Below, in pieces: positions 1-10,128 of a DNA stretch of 64,000 nucleotides. How positions within the stretch are numbered: position 1 is the first letter of the stretch; each line of letters opens with the position of its first letter. The notes under the pieces are model-generated. The model had not been told where the DNA came from and did no database searches. It saw nothing but the letters and a program-made list of their open reading frames with translations. A program made the translations under genes and the position numbers. The DNA comes from Beroe forskalii (lineage: Eukaryota; Ctenophora; Nuda; Beroida; Beroidae). The stretch covers positions 248,001 through 312,000 of the forward strand of contig WFMF01000165.1 of the NCBI GenBank assembly GCA_011033025.1. Direction: 5' to 3'.

Positions 1-87
1 AACGACTTTGAATCAAAATCTTTTAAGTTTCTAATCACCGGTTCTACCCCCGAAATATTCCGCAGTAATATCTACAACTACAAGGTT

Positions 88-1329
88 CTAGACCGCTAGC
101 TCCGCCTGTTTCCGTAGCAACAGCGCCAAATTCTCCAGGTACACGTTCCTGATAAAATTAGTGTACGGGAACACCCGTCTGGTGTGACTCACGTGACCGC
201 CGCCCGCAAACAGCCACAGACACAGGTTCGGGTTCTCCGTCAGTGTGCCGACCATTTTGTCGTCGAAGGCACACATAGGATCATCCTGAGAGTAGATCAT
301 GGCAACAGGTTTCTTTATCCTCATAAAGTTCTTGTGATCGTCATCGTAGTAAGGGTACGCACGGGCAAGCAGTTCCTCCTGAGTTGGGATGTTGTAGTCC
401 GGTGACATTTTACACAGCAGTCCTTCATAGACCGTCCTGATGGCAGCATTACTCCGAACGTCCAGGTTTCTGAACTTGCTCCGATCAACTAATTGCGATA
501 TTTCGTCATCAACACGCTCGTTTGCAGCACGATTTAGTCCTTCCTCGATGAAATTGCTCAAGAACGCTGCTTTTGCCATTCTGAAGTACGGGTTTTTGGA
601 GTCGTAGTGCAGTTTGAGGAACTTCCTGGAGTCGAACTGGAAGCTGTCCACTATTGCCCCGAGCAGTTGCGGTTTGTCTGACGCCGGCTGAGTCAGGTAC
701 TCCAGAACACAGTTGGCACCGTAACAATTCCCCGCTAAAACCCACTGGTCACGTGGCTGCTTTGCAATCAGGTAGTCCATCACAGCAGGCAGATCGTTGT
801 ACTTGCCAAGAGGCATGGTCAGGCCGGCGCTATACTGGGGCACCTTGCTGGCTCCACGGCGGTTAACAATGTAAACCCGGGGGAAGCCTGCTCTCAGGAA
901 AAAGTCCGACCACATGCGACTGCGAGGGGTGTAGGAGGTAGCTGCCAAAGTGGTGCAGTAGACTATGCTGGGGAGTCCTGGGGCAGGGACGACATCAGGA
1001 CGGGTAATCTCGTCGACTGCAACCCTGCCCCCGTCCGCCATGTCGACCAGGTGACGGGTGTAGGTCAGGTTCCTCGGCATGTGTATCTTGTCAAGCTTCT
1101 TACTGATGAGGGATGCAGCTAGCTCGTTGTAAGCCAGTAAACCGGGGCCCGTTTCGATGTGCCGAGCGAGGCTTTCCCGCACCGTCAAGCGGTAGAGGTC
1201 TCCGGATCCGAATATCAGAGGTTTAGCCCACTTGGTGAATACGGGGTGGTGGTCAAAACCGATGTTTCCTGTGCGCACTGCGCGACACCACATCTCTATC
1301 GCTGGCGAGAGGAGAATCAAGATATACCT
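88..1329 (-). CDS. ABHD1/ABHD3-like alpha/beta hydrolase (YheT family), 3' exon
   Basis: About 410 residues open without an intron. The fold order matches the ABHD1/3/YheT family: an N-terminal cap, a strand ending in NRRG (about 153-156), a nucleophile elbow at 195-202, an acid-loop motif YSQDDP (343-348) and a GGGH histidine (376). The elbow reads G-N-C-Y-G, so the usual Ser nucleophile is Cys199. Family members are membrane-anchored lipases or esterases; the substrate here is unknown. The first in-frame ATG is at 1293, but the frame stays open to a CATCTAG acceptor-like site at 1330. This is therefore probably the last exon, and an N-terminal anchor exon may lie upstream. The stop is at 88-90. 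Family assignment is good; catalytic activity is uncertain because of the Cys and a degenerate oxyanion strand. Confidence 0.75.
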   Translation of the reverse strand, partial: RYILILLSPAIEMWCRAVRTGNIGFDHHPVFTKWAKPLIFGSGDLYRLTVRESLARHIETGPGLLAYNELAASLISKKLDKIHMPRNLTYTRHLVDMADGGRVAVDEITRPDVVPAPGLPSIVYCTTLAATSYTPRSRMWSDFFLRAGFPRVYIVNRRGASKVPQYSAGLTMPLGKYNDLPAVMDYLIAKQPRDQWVLAGNCYGANCVLEYLTQPASDKPQLLGAIVDSFQFDSRKFLKLHYDSKNPYFRMAKAAFLSNFIEEGLNRAANERVDDEISQLVDRSKFRNLDVRSNAAIRTVYEGLLCKMSPDYNIPTQEELLARAYPYYDDDHKNFMRIKKPVAMIYSQDDPMCAFDDKMVGTLTENPNLCLWLFAGGGHVSHTRRVFPYTNFIRNVYLENLALLLRKQAELAV

Positions 1330-2039
1330 AGATGGGAGGTATGCATAATTACTAAAGTAACTGTTTTCTTAATATATTAATATTCTTTGATAAAAAATTA
1401 AATATATTGAACCAATCAGGAATACACTTGTGACCCAACTAAAAACACTACAATGACAAAGAAGCTATTACGTAGAAGGCATTAGCTTTTTCCATGAGGC
1501 AAAAGTCTTATGGATAAGGCATTTGCATTATCAATAGCAAAGGCATTTGCTTATCAATCGTAGCAGTTGAAACACAGAAAATTACAGAAAAAACTTTCTG
1601 TATAAATTTATGCGTTTCTATCTAGCTCTCATCGGGGCTCATAGATTGCGAAGGGCAGCAGTATGAACCATTTTGTCAGGCACAATGATAAAATTACAGA
1701 TATTGGCTCCAGACTGTGGAACAACAGTCTAATTTTACGTGGTATTTTGTAAAATACAGATTTCTTGGATTATGATAAAACACTATTGCCATACATTTTA
1801 TTCTGCGAGCGCTTGAACTTAGATAGAACTTTAATAACTCCTAGGACCTTTATCGATATTAAAATGGCGATTAAAATACGTCGCACAATCAATCATAATA
1901 ATAACATGAAAATAATAAGAAACAGACAGTTCACGGGGGGTGACGGGTCAATCCCTTACTATAAGAAATGATAACACTATTCATTCCACGCCTGTTATCA
2001 TATAATATACGCTAATCTAACGACGCATAGTGGTATTTA
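1330..2039. other. AT-rich spacer, no gene recognised
   Basis: This should hold the promoter or upstream intron of the hydrolase gene. Only short chance reading frames are visible. Nothing in it resembles a known gene or repeat. Confidence 0.5.
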
Positions 2040-2129
2040 ACTGAAATATCGGATAATTGTTTATGAGCCGCATAATAGAATGAATAATTTTCTTTATTCT
2101 CTTCTTAGCTCAGCGAAGTGAAACGAACT

Positions 2130-2178
2130 CTTGATGAAATTCAATTAATTTCGTCGAATCTTCAACGTCATCAGGAAA
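2130..2178 (-). ncRNA. Hammerhead-ribozyme-like core in PLE 3' region (copy 1)
   Basis: On the minus strand CTGATGA is followed by a 5-6 bp stem-loop (GTTGA/TCGAC around AGAT) and then CGAAAT. This is the order of a hammerhead core (C3-A9, stem II, G12-A15.1). PLEs are known to carry hammerhead motifs in their terminal regions. One extra base sits between A9 and stem II, and stem I/III pairing is weak, so activity is uncertain. Confidence 0.45.
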
Positions 2179-2754
2179 TCTGACAATGATATAGAATTAA
2201 CTTTATTAAATGAAAAATCATAAAATTCGAAAATGAAAATTCAGAAATTCGAAAATTGCTAAAAAATAATAAATTAAATAAATAAATTAGATAAATTAAT
2301 GTGGAAATCTCAGAAAAATTATAGAGTACAAAATACATAATTCAAATTTATGATACCGAGCATAAATTATACAGCCTAACATATTATATACAGCCTAACA
2401 TCCTAATCGGTCGACATGGATGTATCGGCATGGTGGCGGTTACATCACAATACAATACTAGCTTACTAAAAACGGAGCGAGATAACTAGTTCACGAGATA
2501 CCTTTGTAGCAATTTGCATTCTTCCTTGTCATTTATCTCGGGTTTTTCATTAAATATGTAATACGCTTCATAAACTTTACGTAAAATTGTATTCGATTCT
2601 GTAATTAATAATTTAAATTCGGTGTCACACCATTATGATATTGTCTATGATGAACAGCCATGGCTTCATCCCTATTGCTAGTAGTCTCAGGGTGTGTAGC
2701 ATACCGTAAGTGTTCTGTGAGACTTCAGATCACATCATACCACGAAAACGAAGG

Positions 2755-3460
2755 TGGAAGTAGCGAAGAGTTTCTACAGAACAGCAGACATAAGCTCTTC
2801 GTCTCCGGAGTTAAAGGAGGAATCGTACCAAGTAGTCGACCACTTACTCCGGTGTAATGGTTATTCAAACCCGAGACAGTTGATAGACCATAAGCACAAC
2901 TCACCTTCATGTAAATCAAAAGACGGTAATGTTGTCCTGAAGCTTCCCTACATCTCTGAGACTGTTTCAGCAGAGATCGTGAAATTTGTGAGGAAACTGG
3001 ACCTACCTATCAACGTCATCTTCATCCCAGGCAAGAAGCTCAGCGAGCTGTTTTGCAGTTCACGACCTCATGACCAGAAACAGTGTATCATAACAAACTG
3101 TGGTATCTGCCCAAAACTGCCAGAGGGCGTGAACTGCGCTATAATGTACCCAGTGTACCGTATTACATGCAACATTTGCAAACAACAATACGTTGGCGAG
3201 AGTTCTAGGTCACTTCATGACCGTCTCACAGAACACTTACGGTATGCTACACACCCTGAGACTACTAGCAATAGGGATGAAGCCATGGCTGTTCATCATA
3301 GACAATATCATAATGGTGTGACACCGAATTTAAATTATTAATTACAGAATCGAATACAATTTTACGTAAAGTTTATGAAGCGTATTACATATTTAATGAA
3401 AAACCCGAGATAAATGACAAGGAAGAATGCAAATTGCTACAAAGGTATCTCGTGAACTAG
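2755..3460 (+). pseudogene. PLE GIY-YIG endonuclease domain, frameshifted
   Basis: The reading frame gives the EVAKSFYRTA segment (end of the PLE RT/linker), then a CCHC-like Cys cluster around ITNCGICPKL, then the GIY-YIG nuclease core YRITCNICKQQYVGESSR. The endonuclease cuts target DNA during PLE retrotransposition. Relative to the copy at 30.6 kb, 7 nt are missing just after the VTPNL codons (about 3330), so the frame ends early and the conserved C-terminal tail (...LLQRYLVN) is out of frame. Only the 3' third of a PLE is present; there is no RT palm. It is non-functional. Confidence 0.75.
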
Positions 3461-3467
3461 TTATCTC

Positions 3468-3469
<2 letters not shown>

Positions 3470-3507
<38 letters not shown>

Positions 3508-4110
3508 TCAGTGTCCCAAAATCACTATCAGATCTCAGATGGCCACAAACTGACCGCACAGAAGCACAACCCCTGTCAGCAACTAAGAGTGCTCTAGCAT
3601 CAGAGGTTATGCCCCCACGGAGCAGCGTGGGAATGGCCAGAGCCACCCATCTCAAAAGTGGTGATTTTGAATAGGACAAAGAGGTTCCACGCTACCACCA
3701 CACTCGAGGCCTGGGCTGGGGCCATGTCATCAAGACTAAGTCTAGTTAACATGTTAGCGGCACTGCAAGAACAGAGGTGGGCAACCTGCATGGAGATACT
3801 CTTGCAACATAAAATATAAGAGAACTCACCCAGAAAAATGGAATCAAAAAGAAAATGAATAATGAATTAATGTAATTGGTGAATATGAAGTGGTAAAAAA
3901 AACAAAAAGAAAAGCTGAAAAGGACAAATATGATAGCTCAATGACCGGCTCAACAGAGTAAATAGTACAATATAACTTAAGGAATAGAAGCTGACAAGAA
4001 GAATAATAAAGACACTTGCAGGGCCTGGCCAAGCAAATCAGGATATCATCCCTGCCTCTTCTAAGGCGGTTCTAACTGCTAGCCTGTCTCCCCCACCACA
4101 AGTCTTACCA
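3470..4110 (-). repeat. Probable retroposon with poly(A) tail (poly-T on plus strand)
   Basis: An uninterrupted run of about 32 T at 3470-3501 abuts the truncated PLE. On the minus strand it would be a poly(A) tail ending a sequence that runs from roughly 4110 down to 3502. No protein domain was recognised in the body. It could be the 3' end of a poly(A)-tailed LINE or a SINE inserted at the PLE end. The upstream limit is a guess. Confidence 0.35.
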
Positions 4111-4276
4111 ATTTTGAAATTTATCCAGTCTAGGGGCTTTTGATATTGAAACTGCTTACTAATATACCATTTTGAAACCATGTTGATGTAGTTAATAATG
4201 AGTTATCGATAATGAAGATGATGCAGACAGATTTTAGCTTATTTAAACAGTTTACATCCCAGTATTAAGTTTACAT

Positions 4277-5140
4277 GTGATAAAGAAGTGTCAGATAAAT
4301 TGCCGATTTTACTTATCATTAAAGACAGTAATTCTAGTACAGAGGACATATCTATTACAGTATACCGTAAACCGACACACTCAGGTGTGTTCACTCACTT
4401 TCTCAGTTTTTCTGTTTAAGTTTAAGTTAGGTTTAATTAGGACCTTAGTCGATCGAGCGTACAAAATTTGTAGCTCGTGGGAACTATTTCATGATGAAGT
4501 TGAGAAAATTGTAGAAATGTTAAGTAATAATGGATACAGTAAGAATTTTACGTATAGTATTATCAACAAGGAAATTACTAATAAAGTTAACACGACAGAA
4601 AAGCTGGTACACGAAGGGCCAGAAAAGTTTAAGGTGTATTTTAAGTTACCATACATTGGCGACATTTCATCGAAAGTCAAACAATGTATTAGTAAGATTT
4701 ACCGGGGAAATGTCAGTTAATTTATTTAAACAGTTATTCTAAATTATGTCATAAGTTCAGTTTAAAGACAGACAGCCAAAACACTCAAACATGATTTGGT
4801 ATACAGGATCACTTGTAGTTGTGGGCGACGGTATATTGGTGAGACTTGTCGTGCTCTTCGAACACGGTTTGAAGAACACATGAAGACAAGTGGAACTGGT
4901 ATGACCGAAGTTGGAAAACACTTGGCGGCAAATCCAAGTTGCCAAATTACGTTTGAGAACTGTGATATACTAACGTTTGAAAGCAAAATGTTTAAACGCA
5001 AAATTAAAGAAAGCTTATATATACAGGAATACGATGATGGAACATTAATTAATGATAAACTGAAATCAGTACCGTTATTCTTATTTAATTTACCAACATA
5101 TCAAGACCAACTGAAAGGCAGAATTTTCCCCAGCTATTGA
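4277..5140 (+). pseudogene. Second Penelope-like family: RT thumb plus GIY-YIG, broken
   Basis: In one frame 4340-4410 reads ITVYRKPTHSGVFTHFLSF, the conserved end of the PLE reverse transcriptase. After a frame change near 4415 it continues FKLGLIRTLVDRAYKICSSW to about 4720. A further break separates this from VYRITCSCGRRYIGETCRAL (4795 on), the GIY-YIG nuclease, which ends at 5138-5140. The sequence is clearly different from the PLE at 2.0 and 28.7 kb, so two PLE families are present. The RT palm and fingers are absent. At least two frame breaks make it dead. Confidence 0.75.
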
Positions 5141-5608
5141 CAAGGTCAAGACACAGAGTCACTGAGCAACAGAGTGTCGGTATGCAGTGACGTATTGACA
5201 AGCATAGGGTTTGAGCGGGAACTCTCTCTCTCTCTCTCTACTAGCTCACATACGTCATTACGTCACTGTGTACTGTGTACAGTGCTCGTGCCTTGACATT
5301 GCCAATTGCTGTGTATATTGTATAATGTATATTGTACTTCACATAATAGCAGACAGTAGATTGTCGTATTATATACTCAGTGCATTTTCTAATAAATTAA
5401 TTAATTCAATTATTTATAGATTTAGTTAAGATAAGAGCGTAGTGATATGAATATGTTGCGTGTCAGTTGTATGTTCTAACCAATTAACTTCTCAGAATGT
5501 ATGACTATGATGAATGATATATTCATTGAAATATCACAAGAACACGACGTTTTGATTGTTACAATTGAAGGTGTTCGTAACCGCTCTACTCGTCCTATTT
5601 CTGATTAA
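5141..5608. other. Spacer with (CT)n microsatellite
   Basis: A (CT)8-9 tract lies at about 5222-5239. The rest is AT-rich. It may include the decayed 3' end of the preceding PLE and the 5' decay of the following LINE; nothing else is recognisable. Confidence 0.4.
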
Positions 5609-7687
5609 ATTGACGAAGAAATCCCTATTCTACACACCATCTCAGTCTCTACCACCCTAGAAAAACATGCTCCACTGCTGGTCAAATTGATCCGTGATAT
5701 ACCTGACTCAAAATGGTTCGACTCATCCTATAAGGCAGCGAGAGCTAGAAGAAGGAAGGCTGAAAAAGTTTGGAAAAAGACCATGACAGAAAAGGACAAA
5801 GATTACTATGTGCACCTCAGAAAATTTTGCAACACATTGGCTGAAAAGAAAAAGAGAGAATATTTCAAAAAGCATTTTGAGAAATACAACTACTCTCAGA
5901 AAAGCTTGTTCCAATTTGTGAATACATTTCTTGACAGTGAAAAAAGTCTCACCCTTCCAACTGCTGACTCCTTGCAAGAAACAGTGAACAACTTCAATTC
6001 CTATTTCACTGAAAAAATCGATAAAATTAGAAAGTCATTCCCTCCTGACAAAGATATTGCTACTGAAATCCAATCAGCGAGATCTGGACACATCCTTGAG
6101 AAATTCGAGCCAACAACCTACGAAGAACTGAAGGAAATCCTTGCTGAAACCAATCTGAAATCATGCAGCCTAGATCCCATTCCAGCAACCCTAATGTCAG
6201 AAAACCTCGATTTGTTCATACCCATTCTTTGTCATATAGTTAATGCCTCACTTGCAGATGGATCAATGGAAAACCTCAAATCAGCTCATTTAGTTCCTCT
6301 TATCAAAGGAAGCTCATTAGACTCGAACACATACAGAAATTACAGACCTGTCTCCAATCTAGCATTTGTAGGCAAGATTATAGAGAAAGTAGTCCAAAGG
6401 AGACTTAATGAACACTTAAAGAAAAACAATCTTGACATTGACAATCAATCAGCATACAAGAAAAACTTTAGCACAGAAACCCTGCTAATACGAGTAGTCA
6501 ATGATCTGCTGATAGCCTCTGATGAGAACAAGGCAACAGTGGTCATGCTTCTTGACTTGTCAGCAGCATTTGATACTGTAGATCACCGAAAACTCTTAAC
6601 AATCCTCGAGAAAGAGATAGGAATAACTGGTACAGCCTTGAAATGGTTCAAGAGTTACTTGTCTGGGCGCTGTCAGAGAGTTAAGATTGGAGACACTGAG
6701 TCAATTGAGATTGTTATTCGTTTTGGTGTTCCACAAGGATCTGTTCTTGGACCAATCCTCTTCAATATTTATATCCGTTCTATTTACAAAACAGTGAAAT
6801 CAGTTCTCTTCAACATCCATGGCTTTGCTGATGATCACCAGGTCTTCAAATCATTCCGAACAGAAAATGAATATCAGATCCTTGCAACCGACATACCACT
6901 CTGTTTCAAAACTATTAATGAATGGATGAGTTCACACTATCTTCAACTCAATCCTGGTAAAACTGAAATAGTTGTATTTGGAAGCCACTCAATTTTGTCT
7001 AAACTGGAGATGAACGGGACATTCTTAACTCCCGACACATGTGTAAGATTCGTCTCAACTGCCAAGAACTTAGGATTTTATCTTGATTCTTCTTTGACAT
7101 TCTCTCCTCAGATTGACAAACTCAAAATGAAATGTATCCATAGCCTAAGGAAGCTATCCAAAATGAAGTCCTTCCTCTCCATCAAGCAAATGAAACAACT
7201 TGTTCTAGCAGTGGTTATTTCATCAATTGATTATTGCAACTCCCTTTACTATGGAATGCACTCACGGAACTTAAGAATCCTGCAAAATATTCAGAACAGA
7301 GCCTGTGCAGTCATATTAGGCCTTAAGAGAAGGGACCCAAAAACTGAACACCTGAAATCCCTTCATTGGCTTAAAGTGCCTGAAAGAATTGAATTCAAGA
7401 TTCTCTTGACTGTTTTCAAAATTTTGAATGGAAAAGCACCTAAATACTTGACTGATCTTATATGCTACAATAATATCAGTGGAAGTAGAACTCCTTCATT
7501 GAGAGCATATATTCCGAAAACTAGAATGGGTGCAAGGGCATTTGTTTGTTATGCTTCTAAACTATGGAATGATTTGCCACTTGAAGTGCAATCTTGTTGC
7601 TCTACAAAACAATTCAAATCTAAGTTAAAACTCTCTTATTTAGTAGGTCATATGATATGTGTAACAGTTAGCTTTGTTCTGTCTTGA
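5609..7687 (+). CDS. LINE reverse transcriptase (ORF2 C-terminal two-thirds)
   Basis: The frame is open from 5609 (stop at 5606) to 7687, about 690 residues, unusually intact for a truncated LINE. It begins in the endonuclease-RT linker (LEKHAPLL..DSKWFD). Numbered from 5687, it contains finger motif NYRPVSNLAFVGKIIEKVV (about 222), motif A LLDLSAAFDTVDH (about 285), motif B GVPQGSVLGPILF (about 346), motif C as FADD (about 379), motif D/E with LNPGKTEIVVFG, and the C-terminal LHWLKVPERIEFK block near 565. All catalytic Asp residues are present. There is no internal ATG near the frame start, so it is a fragment. The intact frame suggests a recent insertion. Confidence 0.85.
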   Translation: MDEEIPILHTISVSTTLEKHAPLLVKLIRDIPDSKWFDSSYKAARARRRKAEKVWKKTMTEKDKDYYVHLRKFCNTLAEKKKREYFKKHFEKYNYSQKSLFQFVNTFLDSEKSLTLPTADSLQETVNNFNSYFTEKIDKIRKSFPPDKDIATEIQSARSGHILEKFEPTTYEELKEILAETNLKSCSLDPIPATLMSENLDLFIPILCHIVNASLADGSMENLKSAHLVPLIKGSSLDSNTYRNYRPVSNLAFVGKIIEKVVQRRLNEHLKKNNLDIDNQSAYKKNFSTETLLIRVVNDLLIASDENKATVVMLLDLSAAFDTVDHRKLLTILEKEIGITGTALKWFKSYLSGRCQRVKIGDTESIEIVIRFGVPQGSVLGPILFNIYIRSIYKTVKSVLFNIHGFADDHQVFKSFRTENEYQILATDIPLCFKTINEWMSSHYLQLNPGKTEIVVFGSHSILSKLEMNGTFLTPDTCVRFVSTAKNLGFYLDSSLTFSPQIDKLKMKCIHSLRKLSKMKSFLSIKQMKQLVLAVVISSIDYCNSLYYGMHSRNLRILQNIQNRACAVILGLKRRDPKTEHLKSLHWLKVPERIEFKILLTVFKILNGKAPKYLTDLICYNNISGSRTPSLRAYIPKTRMGARAFVCYASKLWNDLPLEVQSCCSTKQFKSKLKLSYLVGHMICVTVSFVLS

Positions 7688-7902
7688 GTTGCATAACTGC
7701 GCAGTTTTTACGTCACTTGAGGATTCAGTAACATCTGCATAGTTTTCTTTATGATTGGCAGCAACATTTCTCTACTTATTTTTCTCAGTGACGATCTGTT
7801 TTTAAATTATTCCACACAGTTGAGCATAGGAACAGAGTATTGATAGTATTTTGTTACCTCGTTACTGTGTATAAGCTACCATATTTTATTATTATTATTA
7901 TA
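5609..7902 (+). mobile_element. 5'-truncated LINE (Jockey superfamily, CR1/L2-like)
   Basis: This holds an RT open reading frame, about 200 bp of 3' UTR and a terminal (ATT)n tail at 7883-7902. Simple-repeat 3' tails instead of poly(A) are usual for CR1/L2-type LINEs. The endonuclease domain and ORF1 are missing, as expected from 5' truncation during target-primed reverse transcription. Confidence 0.7.
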
Positions 7903-8112
7903 ACGTGGTTGTGTCATTTAGTTTTGGTGAAAGAGACATTGGGGTCCAGGGGCTCACTGGGGTGTGAGTTAGAGTTAAATAAGTTACTGGAGATGTTAAT
8001 TAATTGAGCACAGTGAGGGTGAAGAAGAAAGGGTGAAATATCAATACAATTATTAAAAAGTCTTCATAATTGGTGGTGAAAGTGTTAATGACTGGATCAT
8101 GGGTTTAAAGTC
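7903..8112. other. Intergenic, 3' of PCLAF
   Basis: This short stretch lies between the LINE tail and the PCLAF stop codon. It would hold the PCLAF 3' UTR and poly(A) signal on the minus strand; I could not fix the site. Confidence 0.3.
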
Positions 8113-9209
8113 TCAAGATTCGGCACTTGGGCCTGGTTGCTCTCCTACATCAATACTGCTGCTACTGCTGTTTGTTACACTACTGCACGACTCTTCTGAG
8201 GCTGAGGAAAGAAGGAGTAAAACTTAATACTTTAACAATAAATCTATGACAGGAAATTGTACTAAAATCAATGAAAGATCGTTTTCTGGCGATCAAAAAC
8301 GTTGTCTTTCGTTAGTGACTCACCAAAGATGAGCTGAATATCCAGTTTTGGGGTATCATTCAAATCAATAGTGTGAGTGCTGCCCTGAGATGAGCTCGCC
8401 TCGTCATAATCAGTCACGTGCTTAACAATACTGGTATCAACTTCAACTTTCTTCTGAAGTACAGAAATCGTCTAAGTACCATCCACATACAATACGATTA
8501 GTAGTATCTATAATCAAAAGTATTCCTGTATGGTAAATCACTGAAACAGTAATTGAAATAGTAACTCGCTTACAAAGAAGCAGGTGATTCCCTTCTGCCA
8601 CTTTGGGGTGTCCCAGTGAGTGGGGGCGTTGCCTCCCCCTGAACCCCGGCTCTTGGATGATGCTTTACCAGCTCTACTGGGGGAGAAGACTGAGGAGGAC
8701 CCACTGCTCCCTCCTGAGGAGGAGGCTGAGGAAGGAGGGGCGGACTTACGAGATGATTTACCTCCTGCAGCTGAGAGGGGAGGAGGGTTAATATTAACAT
8801 GGCGTTAGTAAAGTAGTGCGAGATGCAGTAATTATTGAGGGAATAACTCCCGTGCAGATAAAAGTGGTGCAGATAACTCATTTTGCACGAGCAAGCATTT
8901 TTATATTTTTACAAAATATGTCAATGAAGTGATAAGAAACGATGAAAAGTGCCAACCCTGGTGTACTTTTTCTCTCTAAAAATTTCCCTATTTTCTTCCC
9001 CCCAATATAATACAAGGGACTGCTACGTGCACAGCATAATGTGCGGCTGTAGCAGCCATTGAGCCGCTCAATAAAAAACCGTGCAAGTTACCGTAAGGTT
9101 CTGCAGAGTAAGCAGCTATTTAGGAATCTAGTAAGGCTCACTGACGGAGCTTTGCTACTGGTAAAGTTTACTCACCTCTTCTTTGAGTCTGAGCAACTGT
9201 CCTTGCCAT
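8113..9209 (-). CDS. PCLAF: PCNA-associated factor (PCLAF/PAF15-like), 4 exons, 147 aa
   Basis: The exons were joined by hand: 9209-9176, 8764-8574, 8453-8324, 8201-8113. All junctions are GT-AG and phases agree (1, 0, 1). The N-terminus MARTVAQTQRRGGK matches the ART start of PCLAF, a region known in vertebrates to be bound by UHRF1 like a histone H3 tail. A Ser/Gly/Lys-rich disordered stretch (15-56) follows. The PIP box is TPKWQKGITCFF (64-75), the PCLAF signature at nearly the same residue number as in human. The tail is acidic, with no obvious KEN box. It should bind PCNA at replication forks. An alternative acceptor at 8471 would add six codons in frame (TISVLQ). An AG acceptor lies 4 nt before the ATG. 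Human PCLAF is 111 aa, so the C-tail here is longer. Confidence 0.8.
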
Positions 9210-9506
9210 ACTTCTGTATTATATCAGCTATATAACCTAATAAGAGGGAAATTATCAGTGAATCTTTACTTAACTTCCGAGATTGGGTCGCATGAATAAC
9301 AAACCAATTCTTTTTCAAATATGATAAATTTTATTTCAGCTTCTAATATGATCATCAACTTTTTCCAAGTGAATTTATGCCATAATTATTCAAGCAGAGA
9401 AGAGCATAACTCCCGTCGTAGATTTATAGCAAAGAGTAATCTTTTATCATTCAATTATTAAGCAGTAAAACTGCGAGCTAAAACCCTAAAACTTGATTTT
9501 AATAAA
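9210..9506. other. Spacer between RPS15 and PCLAF
   Basis: This is the RPS15 3' UTR region plus the PCLAF 5' end on the minus strand. A TTATATAGCTGATATAATACAG acceptor-like tract ends at 9214, just before the PCLAF ATG. The part 9300-9500 resembles 9980-10110 and 10560-10665, marking the tandem duplication of RPS15. Confidence 0.4.
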
Positions 9507-9944
9507 TTATTTCAGAGGTATAAATCTGGAGGAATGTGTTGCACCAATACCAGGTCGACCATGCTTCACTGGCTTATAAGTTATTGAAAATTCACCCAAG
9601 TAGTGTCCGATCATCTCTGCCTTAACTTCAACTTGGTTGAAAGTCTTGCCATTGTAAATACCAACAATTGACCCTACCATTTCTGGAGTAACAATCATGT
9701 TTCTGAGATGAGTCCTAACAGCCTCTGGCTTTTCTCCTTCAATACATTCTCTCTTTGCTTTCCTCAGTTTCTTGATGAGAGCCATTGGCTTACGCTTGAG
9801 TCCCCTGGTGAACCTCCTTCTGGCTCGACTGTGTACCAGCTGCGTAAGTTCTGCACTGCTCATGTCTAACAGCTTGTCCAGATCAATTCCTCTGTAAGTG
9901 TACTTCTTGAAGGTTCGCTTCCTCTTTGCTGCGTCGTCAGCCAT
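9507..9944 (-). CDS. RPS15: 40S ribosomal protein S15 (uS19), intact copy
   Basis: 145 residues, exactly the length of human RPS15. The basic N-terminal region [12 protein letters not shown] is followed by [20 protein letters not shown] and [13 protein letters not shown], and the invariant C-terminus [14 protein letters not shown]. It sits in the head of the small subunit near the A site; its C-terminal tail reaches the decoding centre. There is no intron in the coding region. A CTAG acceptor-like site lies 12 nt before the ATG. A frameshifted tandem copy lies upstream (10662-11092) and a third copy begins at 63882. Because this copy is intact, I take it as the functional gene of the left arm. 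Confidence 0.95.
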   Translation of the reverse strand: MADDAAKRKRTFKKYTYRGIDLDKLLDMSSAELTQLVHSRARRRFTRGLKRKPMALIKKLRKAKRECIEGEKPEAVRTHLRNMIVTPEMVGSIVGIYNGKTFNQVEVKAEMIGHYLGEFSITYKPVKHGRPGIGATHSSRFIPLK

Positions 9945-10128
9945 AATGTATACCAGCTAGACCTCAAATTGATATATCTTATTAATATAATCATCAACTT
10001 TATCATTGATATTGTGATCCAAATAAAGTAGTGCCATAAAGTTATTCAAAGAAAAGAAGAGCAAATTATGATAACTTTCAACGAAGATTTATAGGTACAT
10101 AGCAAGATAAGACAAGTTCATACCTTCT

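Larger units (their letters stand above)
2040..3469. mobile_element. Penelope-like element, copy 1, head-to-head inverted
   Basis: Two opposed pieces of the same PLE meet at about 2722. The left piece (2040-2722) is the 3' end in minus orientation, from the 3' terminus through the hammerhead-like region into the GIY-YIG coding part. The right piece (2723-3469) is plus and carries the end of the RT region and the GIY-YIG endonuclease. The segment 2630-2721 is the reverse complement of about 3212-3330, so the locus can fold into a hairpin. The right arm stops at ttatctcg and runs straight into a T tract; it lacks the 3' tail present in the copy at 28.7-31.2 kb. No target duplication was found. 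Confidence 0.8.

Noticed and set aside
8570..8881. 103-codon Pro-rich minus frame and two plus frames at the same place
   Set aside because: Off-frame or antisense shadows of PCLAF exon 2, whose frame is supported by splice sites and the PIP box.
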